This document shows positions 1 through 10,261 of a DNA stretch of 53,165 nucleotides, piece after piece. The DNA comes from Prevotellaceae bacterium (GTDB lineage Bacteria; Bacteroidota; Bacteroidia; Bacteroidales; UBA932). The stretch lies in NCBI GenBank assembly GCA_031267135.1, contig JAIRZQ010000153.1:1-53165 (forward strand), in the 5' to 3' direction. The first letter of the stretch is position 1, and every line of letters starts with the position of its first letter. The translations under genes were made by a program, and so were the position numbers. The notes below the pieces were generated by a model, which ran no database searches, had not been told where the DNA came from, and saw only the letters and a program-made list of their open reading frames with translations.

Positions 1-2124
1 ATTCCCGAAATATCTTCTAAAGATTACTTTATACACGGATTTGCACTTTTCGACAAAGCTGCAAAACAAGAAGTAGAACGTTACACTTGGAAAACTGATA
101 ATTATTACAGTAATAAAACAGGAATATCCATTGCAGATGCAAATTCTATAACTATTACATATAATACTACAACTCAAACTGAAATTAACATACGAATAGC
201 GAAAGTGGTATCCGGCAATTGTTTTTTCAGTTATACGGATGTTTTATATAATCCTAATTCAAAAGAGATACTTACAAATCCTGTCAGATGGACGCATCGT
301 GGCAGATTATTTAATGCAGACCCAAATTGCGATTACTTGTTAGTAAGCGACCCGAGCGAAAGCGAAGAATGTTTCAATCCCGAATTCGTAGAAGCGCAAA
401 AAGCAAGATTAACAGGAATTATTGATACAATTGATAGAATTAAGGACAAAGATATTGAGCCATTGATAAACAGTTTAAATGGATATTGTTCTACTGCACT
501 CGGAAATCTTGGCGGAGAGTTGCTTTTAAAAGCGATTAACCATATAGGATTAATGGACAATATACCGAGCGATAACGAAAAGGCAATATTGCGCATGTTG
601 GAAGTTTTGCCTGCTGATTATTATTCGGCGTTAATTACAAAGCTTTCGAACAATGAATATGCTTTGCTGAATAATCTGCTCAAAGAATTTAACGATGCTT
701 TTTTGTGGGGTTTGGACAGTTATACTTTGCTAATGAAGTTTTTATCAAAGGCGGTAACAGAAACATCTCTTGCATCTCTTTCTGACGATAATGACATAGA
801 ATCATTGAAACAAATTTTCTACATAACCCCTGTGGAATTTGAAAGTTCTTCTGTTATGAACAGTTACAGTATAGCCCTTAATAAAAAGAAACATTCGGGC
901 ATATACCTGTCAAACAAGGTGAAAATAACAGCGCAGGAACAGATTGGATATGGCGATCCTTACGAAGGCACATACGGAACAACATGGACTGATATTGCCG
1001 AAGAAGAACCTGTTTTCTTAGATCCTTTAACTCCTGTTATAATTATAAGCGACGAAACGGCTTTGCCTTTAATACAAACCGCTCTCGACGGCAACGAGGC
1101 GCTTGGCAACGCCTATGTTGTACCTGCAATATTTTTAAAGTATGCAAATGATAAGGAAATGAACCATGAAACGTTGCGAAATACAATGGTTGCCCTTGAT
1201 GCTGTTACAATAGCGGCAAGCGGCGGCGCTGCACTGGCAACAAAGGTTCATTGGGTAAAGCGCTTATGGGCAATAGCCGAAACCACAGGCGCAATAGGCG
1301 ATATTGTTATACAAACTACCAATGTTTCGCCGCAAATGGCAAATGTTGTAAATATCTTCAACGGCGCAATGGGGCTTATCGGATTAAAGAACCTCGGCGC
1401 AGGAATAGTAAAAGGTACTTACAATGTTGCTAAAGAAATTCCACAGGCTGTACGAGCTTTATTAAAGGAAAATAAAAGCATTAGGGCTCTTATTATAGCA
1501 AAATATCTGGAATATCGAATTGCAATCACGCAATTAAAGAACTCGGATGATTGGATAAATTTACCTGCTGAAACACGGGAACAAATCGTTCAACAGGAAA
1601 AAACGTTTATAACGCTTGCAGATGCAAAAAATATTCCAAATGATACGTGGGGTGCACCAAAAAGCGCTTTTATAAACGGAAAAACAAGCGAAGATATTTT
1701 AACTATATCAAAAGGAAGTAGGCCTTTGCCTGAAATATACTTGGATGCAAGCTATATTCAACAACATTTGGCTAAGTTTGAAAATGGAGTTACAAAAATC
1801 TCTGCTAATCCACCATCAGGTGCAGTTGGTCCACCAAATGGAACATTTGTTATGCCCAAACAACAAGCAGATTTATTGATTGAACAGGCAAATGGAAATA
1901 TTTCTAGATTAGAAGAATTGTTAGGATTAGAAAAAGGAACTCTTGGCAATAATCCAGTCAGAATAGATGTTAGTAATCCAAATGGATTAAGAATGCCAAG
2001 CGGAAATGAATCGGGGGCAAATCTATTATGGATACCTGGCGGACAAACAACGGGAGGTGTCTTGGAAGCCACGATAGACCAAATCCAAGTGGATTCCTAC
2101 AGTGTTGAATTTATAGTAAAATAA
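1..2124 (+). CDS. C-terminal part of a large polymorphic-toxin-like protein (5' end outside the window)
   Basis: The frame is open from base 1 (IPEISSKDYFIHGFALFDKAAKQEV...), so the listed start at 205 is internal. A glycine/alanine-rich hydrophobic segment (VALDAVTIAASGGAALATKVHWVKRLWAIAETTGAIGDI...) precedes a distinct C-terminal domain (YLDASYIQQHLAKFENG...FVMPKQQADLLIEQANGNISRLEELLGLEKGTLGNNPVRIDV...LRMPSGNESGANLLWIPGGQTTGGVLEATI). That layout matches Rhs/polymorphic toxin tips. A small AT-rich gene follows immediately. Confidence 0.65.
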   Translation: MPEISSKDYFIHGFALFDKAAKQEVERYTWKTDNYYSNKTGISIADANSITITYNTTTQTEINIRIAKVVSGNCFFSYTDVLYNPNSKEILTNPVRWTHRGRLFNADPNCDYLLVSDPSESEECFNPEFVEAQKARLTGIIDTIDRIKDKDIEPLINSLNGYCSTALGNLGGELLLKAINHIGLMDNIPSDNEKAILRMLEVLPADYYSALITKLSNNEYALLNNLLKEFNDAFLWGLDSYTLLMKFLSKAVTETSLASLSDDNDIESLKQIFYITPVEFESSSVMNSYSIALNKKKHSGIYLSNKVKITAQEQIGYGDPYEGTYGTTWTDIAEEEPVFLDPLTPVIIISDETALPLIQTALDGNEALGNAYVVPAIFLKYANDKEMNHETLRNTMVALDAVTIAASGGAALATKVHWVKRLWAIAETTGAIGDIVIQTTNVSPQMANVVNIFNGAMGLIGLKNLGAGIVKGTYNVAKEIPQAVRALLKENKSIRALIIAKYLEYRIAITQLKNSDDWINLPAETREQIVQQEKTFITLADAKNIPNDTWGAPKSAFINGKTSEDILTISKGSRPLPEIYLDASYIQQHLAKFENGVTKISANPPSGAVGPPNGTFVMPKQQADLLIEQANGNISRLEELLGLEKGTLGNNPVRIDVSNPNGLRMPSGNESGANLLWIPGGQTTGGVLEATIDQIQVDSYSVEFIVK

Positions 2125-2140
2125 AATATTACAGAATAAT

Positions 2141-2935
2141 ATGATTTTAGGAGTATATTGGTTTTATGAGTTTCCGAATAAATTGTACGAATTTGAATTT
2201 TTCAAATTTAAAAAAGGATTAGGAGGATTAGGTTCTTCACCAGCGGAACTACTTACTACAATTAGGTGTCAGAACTCTGATAACCTTATATTGCAATTAC
2301 AATACTTAATTGACAAATATAATGACGGAAAATTATTTATTTATTCAAAAGATAATTATTTGAAAATCAGTATTGGTGGCTGGGAAATTTTTGACTACGA
2401 TTTTTTAATTACTAAAAAAGTTGAAAAAATTTTACAAGAACAAAAAACAATATTAGTAAAGGATTATGATTTCAGAGATTGTGAAATTATTAAATTGACT
2501 GGAAAAATGGCAGATAGGCAAGGGGCTTATTTTGAAAGAAAATTTTTACAAATTGTAGGGTCTGAAATAGGAAAAAATCAATCAGAAAGATTAGCAGTAA
2601 GAATGGATTGTAATATCATAGATTTAGAAAAAAATAATTTTATGGTAGAACTTGTCAATATTGCAAGAGCAGAAAATATCAATGTTCTTTATCATTATGA
2701 AAAACCATTTCAAAATAGAGTTAATTTAATGATATTTTTTTCCAATGGAAGGCAAGGTATAAATTTATACAAAAAACAAGATGTAAATTTATTTTGTCTA
2801 GAAAATAAGTTAGATATTTTATTTCAAAAATATGATATAAAAATTGGTCATATAGGTGGTTTTGAGTATTATCCATATTCTTCCAAAGAAGAAAAGATAG
2901 AACTTATGGTCGATAAGGATTATTTTTTAGGATGA
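2141..2935 (+). CDS. Putative immunity protein paired with the upstream toxin (264 aa)
   Basis: Starts 16 bp after the toxin stop, same strand, no signal peptide, AT-rich. Inferred from position only. Confidence 0.5.
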   Translation: MILGVYWFYEFPNKLYEFEFFKFKKGLGGLGSSPAELLTTIRCQNSDNLILQLQYLIDKYNDGKLFIYSKDNYLKISIGGWEIFDYDFLITKKVEKILQEQKTILVKDYDFRDCEIIKLTGKMADRQGAYFERKFLQIVGSEIGKNQSERLAVRMDCNIIDLEKNNFMVELVNIARAENINVLYHYEKPFQNRVNLMIFFSNGRQGINLYKKQDVNLFCLENKLDILFQKYDIKIGHIGGFEYYPYSSKEEKIELMVDKDYFLG

Positions 2936-3081
2936 TGTCTGCTCCATTCGATTTTTTTTGACTGGTTCTATCTGCGTAAGAGAAAGTAAACACAAAATAA
3001 AGAATGCGAAGAAAATAACAGAAAATCTGATCTATAATATGAAAAATAACAAACGAAAACAACACAATAAAAAAGAATAAG

Positions 3082-6000
3082 ATGAAAACAACAGTAGTAA
3101 GGCTGCTTTTTATGGCGATAATGTTAATTGGCGTGGTGCGTATTGGCAATGGCGCCGAAATAGATGACGCGGTAAGGAATGCCAAAGAGGTATTTGCGTT
3201 AATTGATGCAAACAACGCCTATATCGAAAGGCTTGAGAACCTGTTAAGCGGGATAGAGTTTCCAGTGGGCTTGCAGAAGAGCATCAACAATACGCGCATC
3301 ACGATAGCGGCATCGGGCGGGCGCATCAATTCGCAAAACAATGTTACGGAGCTGGACTTTTTCGCCCGTCTGGAAATAGGCACAAAGGACACAATCTTTT
3401 TCGGCGCCAAAGGCGTAAAGCTGTCCTACAGCGGCGACATTATCGGCGATGCGCGTCTGGTATTGCTGAAGAACCGGGAAATACCCATAGGCGGCTCTTA
3501 TGTCATTCTTCGTTTGTTAGGCTCTTTCGACATGACGTCAGGCAACATGAACGGCTTAACCTATGTCGAGATAGACTGTGGCGGTTTCAAGAGCTTGGGC
3601 TTGTCCGCCGAAGTGGAACTGTCGCCTGCGCTCTGCTACCCGGTAGATAAAAATGGCAAGGTTGACACAGCCGCAAACAGGCGCGTCGTAGGCAGGTTCA
3701 ACACGCAAATATCGGGCTTGGACGATATTCTTGCCGCCGTAACGTTTCCATCGTTCGAGATAAGAGGCTTGAGCGGCTTTGTATGGACTTTGCGCGATGC
3801 TGTATTCGACTTCAGCGACTTGCGCAACGATACGCGCGTGCAGTTTCCAAACGAATACGGTCAGTATCTTATACAGGGCAACGAGAACCTGTGGAACGGC
3901 GTTTACGTTCGGGAACTTTCCGTCACCCTGCCGCCGCAGTTCGAGAAGGAGGGCAACGACACAGTTGCCGCTTATGCCAACCGCACAAGCTTCATGGCAT
4001 CCGACATGCTGATAGACGAAAACGGGGTTACGGGCATGTTTTCAGCCGAGAACCTGCTGTCCATCAACGAGGGCAACGCGAGCGGGTGGGAATTTTCGCT
4101 CGACCACTTTCATTTGCATCTTTTGGCAAACAGCCTTGAGGAGGCTAATTTCAGGGGAAAGATAGGCATTCCCCTTTCCGAAAAGACGCGCTTTGCATAC
4201 AACGGTCTTATCACAGCCGACGACAGATACATGCTGCAGGTAGCCACGCTTGATACTGTTTCATTTGACATATTTATGGCTCAAGCGGAAATAGATCCCA
4301 ATTCCTATATAGAATTTACTGTCGACAAGGGTAAATTCCGTCCCAAAGCCCTTCTGCACGGTCGGATGGGAGTATATTTAAAGTTAAATGAAAATTCAAG
4401 TTCAAACCTCGCCGAATTTAAAGGCATTGAATTTAGAAGTATGTTGCTTCAAACGCAATCGCCATATTTTGGAGTTGAATATCTGGGTTATCAGGGCGAG
4501 GTAAAATTTCAGGGCTTCCCCATATCATTAAGCAATATAGAATTAACAGCGACATCAACAGCCGCACAACTCGGATTTAATATGGAACTTGCCCTGATGG
4601 ACGGCGATTTCGGGGCAAAAACGCGCCTGGAAATTGTCGGCGAACTTCCCGAAGGCAGGATACATAAATGGAAATACAAAAAAATCAACATCAACGATAT
4701 AGCAATCAATGCCACCATAGGCGGCTTAATGCATTTGACCGGTTCTTTGAGCATCATGAATGATGATCCTGTTTACGGCGATGGCTTCGGCGGCAGTCTG
4801 GCAGTCGATTTTACGGGCGGTCCCATCAGCGGTCTTAAAGCGGAGATGCGCGGCATGTTCGGCAAGACGGAATTTCGGTACTGGTTTATCGATGGCAAGG
4901 CAACCATACCGGGAGCAGGCATTCCCGTACTCGGCATTTTGAATATAAAGGGCTTTGGCGGGGGACTGACGTACCGCATGAAAGGCACGGGACAGACATC
5001 CGGCGGCGGCAATGTTGCAAGCGTAACAGGGATGAAATATGTTCCCGACGCCGGCTACAGCCTTGGCATAAAGGCGTCGGCGGCGTTTACGATTATTTCG
5101 GAAACTGCGGCAAGCGGCGAAGCCTGTTTTGAACTTGCGTTTAACAATCACGGCGGCTTGAACTATGCAGGCTTTTACGGATTTGCAAAATTCGTAGGCG
5201 CCATGCCCGGGCTTGATAAGTTTCAGGATAAGATAGGTGAATCATACCAGAAGATTGTTCAAAAGGAAAAGGATTTGCTTAATTCCGTAGGAGGCGAAGA
5301 AGGCTTGAAAAGATTAAAGCAGTATGAACCCAACGAGGCGGGTAAAGTATATACCGACGAAGACAAAACAAGCTCTATGGAGATAAAGGCGGTACTGGGC
5401 TTGCAGTTCAACTTTGCGGAGTCGTCGTTTCATGCCACGTTCGATTTGTACGTAAGCGTAGCCGGCGGACTTATCAGGGGCGTAGGGCAGAACAGCAGGG
5501 CAGGCTATGCCGTCATACACGTTGATCCTCAGGACAAGTATATTTACATGGGTACTCCCACCGACCGCATAGGCTTGAAGTTCGGTCTTGGCGGCTTTAG
5601 CGTGGAAACGGGCTCCTACATCATGGCAGGCACGAAAATACCCGGCTCGCCACCGCCTCCTCCGCAGGTAGCAGCCATCCTCGGGGTTTCCTATGAGAGC
5701 CTCAATTACATGGGCAGCCTTAATGCGCTTGGCGAGGGCAAGGGCTTTGCCTTCGGGTCTCACTTGAGCGTCAATACGGGCGACATCACGTTTTTGATAC
5801 TGTATGCGCATTTTGAGGCTGGACTTGGCTTTGACATCATGCTGAAGGATTACGGTGATGCCGAATGCAAGGGACGCAGCGGCGCCATAGGTATGGATGG
5901 CTGGTACGCCAACGGGCAGGCTTATGCCTACCTTAGCGGCGAGCTTGGCGTAAAGGTCAACCTGTGGTTTATCAAGGCGCGAATACCGATAATCACCGCC

Positions 6001-7590
6001 GACTTTGCGGCTCTGCTGCAGGCAAAGCTGCCCAATCCGAGCTCGTTCAAGGCGTACATTGCCGTCAGGGCAAAGGTATTGGGCATAGTTAGCGTAAACT
6101 GCCGGTTCAAGCTGTCGATAGGCGAAGAGTGCGAGCTGGTCATACCGGGCGGCAGTCCCGTCGACATGATAATGATCACCGACTTTACGCCGACCGAAGC
6201 GTCAGGCGATGTAAGCGTGTTTACCGCTCCTCATGCCACCTTTGCCATGGATATCGGCAAGGCGTTCAGCGTTCAGGACGATGAGGGCGAAAAGACCTAC
6301 CGCATTCAGCTTAAGGACTTCGTCTTGCAGGATGGCGGCAGCAGCATTGTCGGCAATTTGAAATGGAATACAGAAAAGGACGAGGTCTCGTTCTACTCTC
6401 ACGAGGTACTGCCACAACAAAAGGACATAATTGCGACAGTACGGGTAATATTCGAGGAATACAGGAACGGGCAGTGGTCGCAGGTTTATACCGCAGGCAA
6501 GGAAGCTATGGAAATCAAGACTGTCGGCTTTACTACAGGCACGGCTCCCGACCACATACCTCTGCAGAACGTGGCATATTCGTACCCTGTAGCCGGGCAG
6601 AAATATTATCTTAAAGGCGAGCGCCCGCAGGGATACATACAGCTGATCTTCGGTCAGAGCTACCTGTTTCCCGCAGATCTTGAAAACAGGATATCCGTAA
6701 AGGATGCATCGGAAAGCCGGGCGTATTCGTCTTTTGTTTACAATACGGGGCAAAAGCGCATTGACTTTGACATGCCTGAGGTAGCGCATCAGGCGTCATA
6801 TACCTTCGACATACTGTCGTTTATGCAGGGCGAGTCGCCATCGTCGGGTTCTATTACTAATTCACAGTCGCTCATGGACGATGAGGAGCTTGGCAACATA
6901 GACATCGAAACGAAGGCTGCATCCACGGAAACGCGCACCGACATAGGCAAGAGCCTGCTTTCGTATGATTTTTCCACGAGCCGCTATTCAACGTTCAAAC
7001 AGAAAATCGACGGCATAGTAAAATCGAGGGCAGCGGTGATAAAGCTGGATTCTGACGTTCTTATGTTTGAATACGAGACGTCAGATATGGAGCCGTTTGA
7101 TTTGGCAGAACTTGTCGGCGTGGCGCAGACAGAGAGCAAGCCGCTGGTTACTGTTGAGGCATCGCTCGACGAATATTTTTACACGGGCAAGATACGCCCG
7201 CTTCTTTACGAGGACTATCCCGTACAGGGCGTACTGCGCGTCAAAAACAGGGACGCCGGCATACTCGGCTTGCCGCCCGCAAAAGCCATGCCCATAATGA
7301 CTACCTACCTGAATCAGATAGAAAACGGTAACTTTACGGGGCTTGTAACAAAGCGTTTTCCGTATTACTACAATTTGCCGCAGATATACAAGTTTGACTT
7401 TATTGATTTGCAGAATCAGGTCATCAACACATGGTTCGGCAGTCCGTCCAATCCGGCGTATCAGCGTTTTATACAGGCAGTGTATCCGTTTATTTCGGCG
7501 GGCGACTATAAGACAGCTCTTCGCTATGTGCTTCCCGGCGGCATAAACGGCACATCCTCTTCATTTGAATACAGGAACTTCATACAGTAG
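3082..7590 (+). CDS. Large exported protein of unknown function (1502 aa)
   Basis: Single long ORF with an N-terminal hydrophobic signal (MKTTVVRLLFMAIMLIGVVRIGNGAE); glycine-rich and beta-rich in appearance; no family recognised. Confidence 0.85.
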   Translation: MKTTVVRLLFMAIMLIGVVRIGNGAEIDDAVRNAKEVFALIDANNAYIERLENLLSGIEFPVGLQKSINNTRITIAASGGRINSQNNVTELDFFARLEIGTKDTIFFGAKGVKLSYSGDIIGDARLVLLKNREIPIGGSYVILRLLGSFDMTSGNMNGLTYVEIDCGGFKSLGLSAEVELSPALCYPVDKNGKVDTAANRRVVGRFNTQISGLDDILAAVTFPSFEIRGLSGFVWTLRDAVFDFSDLRNDTRVQFPNEYGQYLIQGNENLWNGVYVRELSVTLPPQFEKEGNDTVAAYANRTSFMASDMLIDENGVTGMFSAENLLSINEGNASGWEFSLDHFHLHLLANSLEEANFRGKIGIPLSEKTRFAYNGLITADDRYMLQVATLDTVSFDIFMAQAEIDPNSYIEFTVDKGKFRPKALLHGRMGVYLKLNENSSSNLAEFKGIEFRSMLLQTQSPYFGVEYLGYQGEVKFQGFPISLSNIELTATSTAAQLGFNMELALMDGDFGAKTRLEIVGELPEGRIHKWKYKKININDIAINATIGGLMHLTGSLSIMNDDPVYGDGFGGSLAVDFTGGPISGLKAEMRGMFGKTEFRYWFIDGKATIPGAGIPVLGILNIKGFGGGLTYRMKGTGQTSGGGNVASVTGMKYVPDAGYSLGIKASAAFTIISETAASGEACFELAFNNHGGLNYAGFYGFAKFVGAMPGLDKFQDKIGESYQKIVQKEKDLLNSVGGEEGLKRLKQYEPNEAGKVYTDEDKTSSMEIKAVLGLQFNFAESSFHATFDLYVSVAGGLIRGVGQNSRAGYAVIHVDPQDKYIYMGTPTDRIGLKFGLGGFSVETGSYIMAGTKIPGSPPPPPQVAAILGVSYESLNYMGSLNALGEGKGFAFGSHLSVNTGDITFLILYAHFEAGLGFDIMLKDYGDAECKGRSGAIGMDGWYANGQAYAYLSGELGVKVNLWFIKARIPIITADFAALLQAKLPNPSSFKAYIAVRAKVLGIVSVNCRFKLSIGEECELVIPGGSPVDMIMITDFTPTEASGDVSVFTAPHATFAMDIGKAFSVQDDEGEKTYRIQLKDFVLQDGGSSIVGNLKWNTEKDEVSFYSHEVLPQQKDIIATVRVIFEEYRNGQWSQVYTAGKEAMEIKTVGFTTGTAPDHIPLQNVAYSYPVAGQKYYLKGERPQGYIQLIFGQSYLFPADLENRISVKDASESRAYSSFVYNTGQKRIDFDMPEVAHQASYTFDILSFMQGESPSSGSITNSQSLMDDEELGNIDIETKAASTETRTDIGKSLLSYDFSTSRYSTFKQKIDGIVKSRAAVIKLDSDVLMFEYETSDMEPFDLAELVGVAQTESKPLVTVEASLDEYFYTGKIRPLLYEDYPVQGVLRVKNRDAGILGLPPAKAMPIMTTYLNQIENGNFTGLVTKRFPYYYNLPQIYKFDFIDLQNQVINTWFGSPSNPAYQRFIQAVYPFISAGDYKTALRYVLPGGINGTSSSFEYRNFIQ

Positions 7591-7757
7591 AAAATAATTA
7601 ACAATTAACAATTAACAATTAATAATGATGATGAGAAGGAAAAACATATTAAACAAAACGAATAATTGTCAGGTTATAATTAACAATGGTAAATAAAACA
7701 ACAGTAAATAAACAATGTCCGGTCAATGGCAGAATGCCGGTAGAAAGGTGGTATATA

Positions 7758-7790
7758 AAACCTAACAGGTTTAAAAAACCTGTTAGGTTT
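7758..7790. repeat. Palindromic element AAACCTAACAGGTTT-AAA-AAACCTGTTAGGTTT (copy 1)
   Basis: Direct reading; related copies at 10079-10093 (half), 32920-32950 and 33361-33393. Confidence 0.9.
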
Positions 7791-7802
7791 ACAATAACAT
7801 CC

Positions 7803-7904
7803 GCAAGCATGTCCGAAGCCTCGGCGACAGTTTCAACTCTTGCTGCAAGTATGCCCGAGACCTCGGCGAAGCTTTCTAACTCTGTTGGAAGTATGCCCGA
7901 GAGC
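7803..7904 (+). repeat. 42-bp degenerate tandem repeat, about 2.4 copies
   Basis: Units begin at 7803 (gcaagcatgtccgaagcctcgg), 7845 (gcaagtatgcccgagacctcgg) and 7887 (ggaagtatgcccgagag); exact 42-bp spacing. Confidence 0.85.
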
Positions 7905-7976
7905 TTTACACACTTTATGAACTTTACACACTTTACACACTTTATGAACTTTACACACTTTATACACTTTACAAAC
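7905..7976 (+). repeat. 9-bp tandem repeat (tttacacac/tttatgaac), 8 units
   Basis: tttacacac-tttatgaac-tttacacac-tttacacac-tttatgaac-tttacacac-tttatacac-tttacaaac, ending 7 bp before the ATG at 7984. Confidence 0.95.
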
Positions 7977-7983
7977 AAATAAG

Positions 7984-10023
7984 ATGAATATAAAAAAACA
8001 TTTGATACCTGCGGCAGTTGTACTGCTTTTTTCGGCATGTCTGTACGGACAGTCGGATACCGTATCTGTTGCCGTTCGCGGCAGTGTCGGTCGGGATGCT
8101 GTACGTTTGAGGTGGGCGGCAACATCGCCGCAGTCGTGGTATTATACCAATAAAAACGGCGTGATTATAGAGCGCTATACGCTTTTGCGCGATGGGCGCG
8201 CCCTGCCGGAACCCGAGAAGCGCGTGCTGACGCCTGACCCGCTGAAGCCTCACGCTCTTGACGACTGGCAGGAGATAGCCGTTGCCGACGGATATGCAGC
8301 GGTAATAGCGCAGGCTCTGTACGGAGAATCGTTTGAAGTGTCGGGCGGGACGAAAAACATTGCAGAGCTCATAGCCTTGTCGCAGGAGCAGGAACAGCGT
8401 TACGCGATGTCGCTGTATGCAGCCGACATGTCGTATCGTGCGGCTCTGTTTGCCGGCTGGGCTTTCGATGACAGCGACGTTAAGCAGGGCGAGCGCTATC
8501 TGTACCGCATCGTTCCGGTAAGCGCGAATGACGGCAGGCACATTGAGGAAGGAAGCTTTTTTGCCGGCTTGGACGACTACCGTCCCCTTCCGCAGCCGTT
8601 GGAAATGGATGCAATATTCGGCAATTCCACAGTCATGCTTACATGGAACTACGAGCTGCTCGAGCATTTGTACAGCCTGTATATTGTAGAGCGCTCCGAA
8701 GACGGCAAAAATTTTCACCGCCTTACCGAATCCCCGCTGACTAACATCACAGGCACAAGCCGCATGTTTCGCGCAGATTCCATCGAAAACGGCAGGACGT
8801 ACCATTATCGCGTAGCGGGCATCACTCCCTTTGGCGATACAGGTCCGTATTCGGATACCGTTTCGGGTCAGGGCAGAAGCATGATGATATATGTTCCTCA
8901 TATAACTAAGGCTGTACCCGACGACAAAGGCGTATTTGACGTGTCGTGGGATTTTGATGAGCGCGGCAACGCCCTGCTGAAAGGCTTTGAACTGCAGCGC
9001 AGCGGCGCTGACAGGGGAGAATATGTAACTGTCATTTCGAATATTTCGCCCGAGGCGCGACATGTTTTATACAGTGAGCCGGAGGCGGAAAATTATCTTC
9101 GCATGGCGGCAATACCCAAAGAGGGCGAGCCATCGCATTCGTTTCCTTTTCTGTTGCAGATACCCGACAGCATACCGCCTGCCGTGCCTCGCGGCTTGGA
9201 AGGCAATATAGACACGTCGGGCATTGTACGCTTGAAATGGCATGCAAACAGCGATAGCGACATTCTCGGCTACCGCATGTTTCGCGGTCAGACGGCAGGC
9301 GAAGAGCTTGTGCCGCTCACGGACATAGCCGTTGCCGACACGTTCTTTATCGACACTGTCGATGTGCGCAATCTCAATGCCAAAGTTTATTATGCGGTAT
9401 CGGCGCTTGACAGGCGGTATAACCAGTCTGCTCTTTGCGCTGCGGTGGAAATAACAAAGCCTGTGCTTGTGAAGCCGTCGCCGCCGCTTGTAACGAAGTT
9501 CGAGGCTACAGAAGAAGGCGTCATGCTCGAATGGGTAACAGGCAGGGACGAGTCGCTTGTTTCGTACGTGATATATCGCGGCGCAGGCAAAGCCGATTCG
9601 GCGATAGCCGAAATTTCGGACATTAACATCAGGAAGCATGTCGATAAAACGGTTGAGGGCGGCAGGATGTACAGTTATGCGGTATCGGCGAAAAACAGCG
9701 GGGACATTCAGTCCGACAGGTCTCCTGAAATATCGGTAAGGGCAAAACACGTAAATGAAAGTGCGGGCGGCATAAAAAAGTTCGCGGGCAGGCGGGTTGA
9801 CAACAGCATTGTATTGCAGTGGGAGCATTCGGTATCGGGCGTCAGGAGCATATCGGTTTACCGCAGCGTCAACGACAACCCTCTTACGAAGTGGAAAGAT
9901 GAGGATATTCATTCATCAATAACCTCTGATGCTAATGTAAATGCAAACTCGACCTACGAATATCTTCTTGTGATTAAGGATATGAACGGCAAGGCATCGA
10001 GCGCGAAAGTAAAGGTGAAATGA
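7984..10023 (+). CDS. Secreted fibronectin type III-like protein (679 aa)
   Basis: Signal sequence MNIKKHLIPAAVVLLFSACLYGQ; repeated Fn3-like segments (e.g. VMLTWNYELLEHLYSLYIVERSEDGKNF, VRLKWHANSDSDILGYRMFRG, VMLEWVTGRDESLVSYVIYRGAG). Confidence 0.75.
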   Translation: MNIKKHLIPAAVVLLFSACLYGQSDTVSVAVRGSVGRDAVRLRWAATSPQSWYYTNKNGVIIERYTLLRDGRALPEPEKRVLTPDPLKPHALDDWQEIAVADGYAAVIAQALYGESFEVSGGTKNIAELIALSQEQEQRYAMSLYAADMSYRAALFAGWAFDDSDVKQGERYLYRIVPVSANDGRHIEEGSFFAGLDDYRPLPQPLEMDAIFGNSTVMLTWNYELLEHLYSLYIVERSEDGKNFHRLTESPLTNITGTSRMFRADSIENGRTYHYRVAGITPFGDTGPYSDTVSGQGRSMMIYVPHITKAVPDDKGVFDVSWDFDERGNALLKGFELQRSGADRGEYVTVISNISPEARHVLYSEPEAENYLRMAAIPKEGEPSHSFPFLLQIPDSIPPAVPRGLEGNIDTSGIVRLKWHANSDSDILGYRMFRGQTAGEELVPLTDIAVADTFFIDTVDVRNLNAKVYYAVSALDRRYNQSALCAAVEITKPVLVKPSPPLVTKFEATEEGVMLEWVTGRDESLVSYVIYRGAGKADSAIAEISDINIRKHVDKTVEGGRMYSYAVSAKNSGDIQSDRSPEISVRAKHVNESAGGIKKFAGRRVDNSIVLQWEHSVSGVRSISVYRSVNDNPLTKWKDEDIHSSITSDANVNANSTYEYLLVIKDMNGKASSAKVKVK

Positions 10024-10151
10024 TGATAATTAATAATTAATAATGGGTGATGTAACAGCTAACAAAAAACAAGATACAAAACCTGACAGGTTTACAATAA
10101 AATCCGCAAGCCTGTCCCATACCTCGATGACGGTTGCGGGAGTAAATAATA

Positions 10152-10230
10152 AATTAACAATGAATAAATAACAATTAACAATTAACAATTAATAATTAAT
10201 AATTAATAATGAATAATTAACAATTAATTA
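10152..10230. repeat. 7-bp AT-rich tandem repeat (attaaca/attaata)
   Basis: Run of attaaca, attaata and atgaata units; a shorter run lies at 7597-7624. Confidence 0.8.
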
Positions 10231-10261
10231 AATATTAAATGATAAATTAAAAACAATAATT

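Noticed and set aside
7969-9912. Minus-strand ORFs of 364 and 281 aa opposite the Fn3 gene
   Set aside because: Basic, Cys/Tyr/Arg-rich translations without domains; shadows of the + strand Fn3 CDS.
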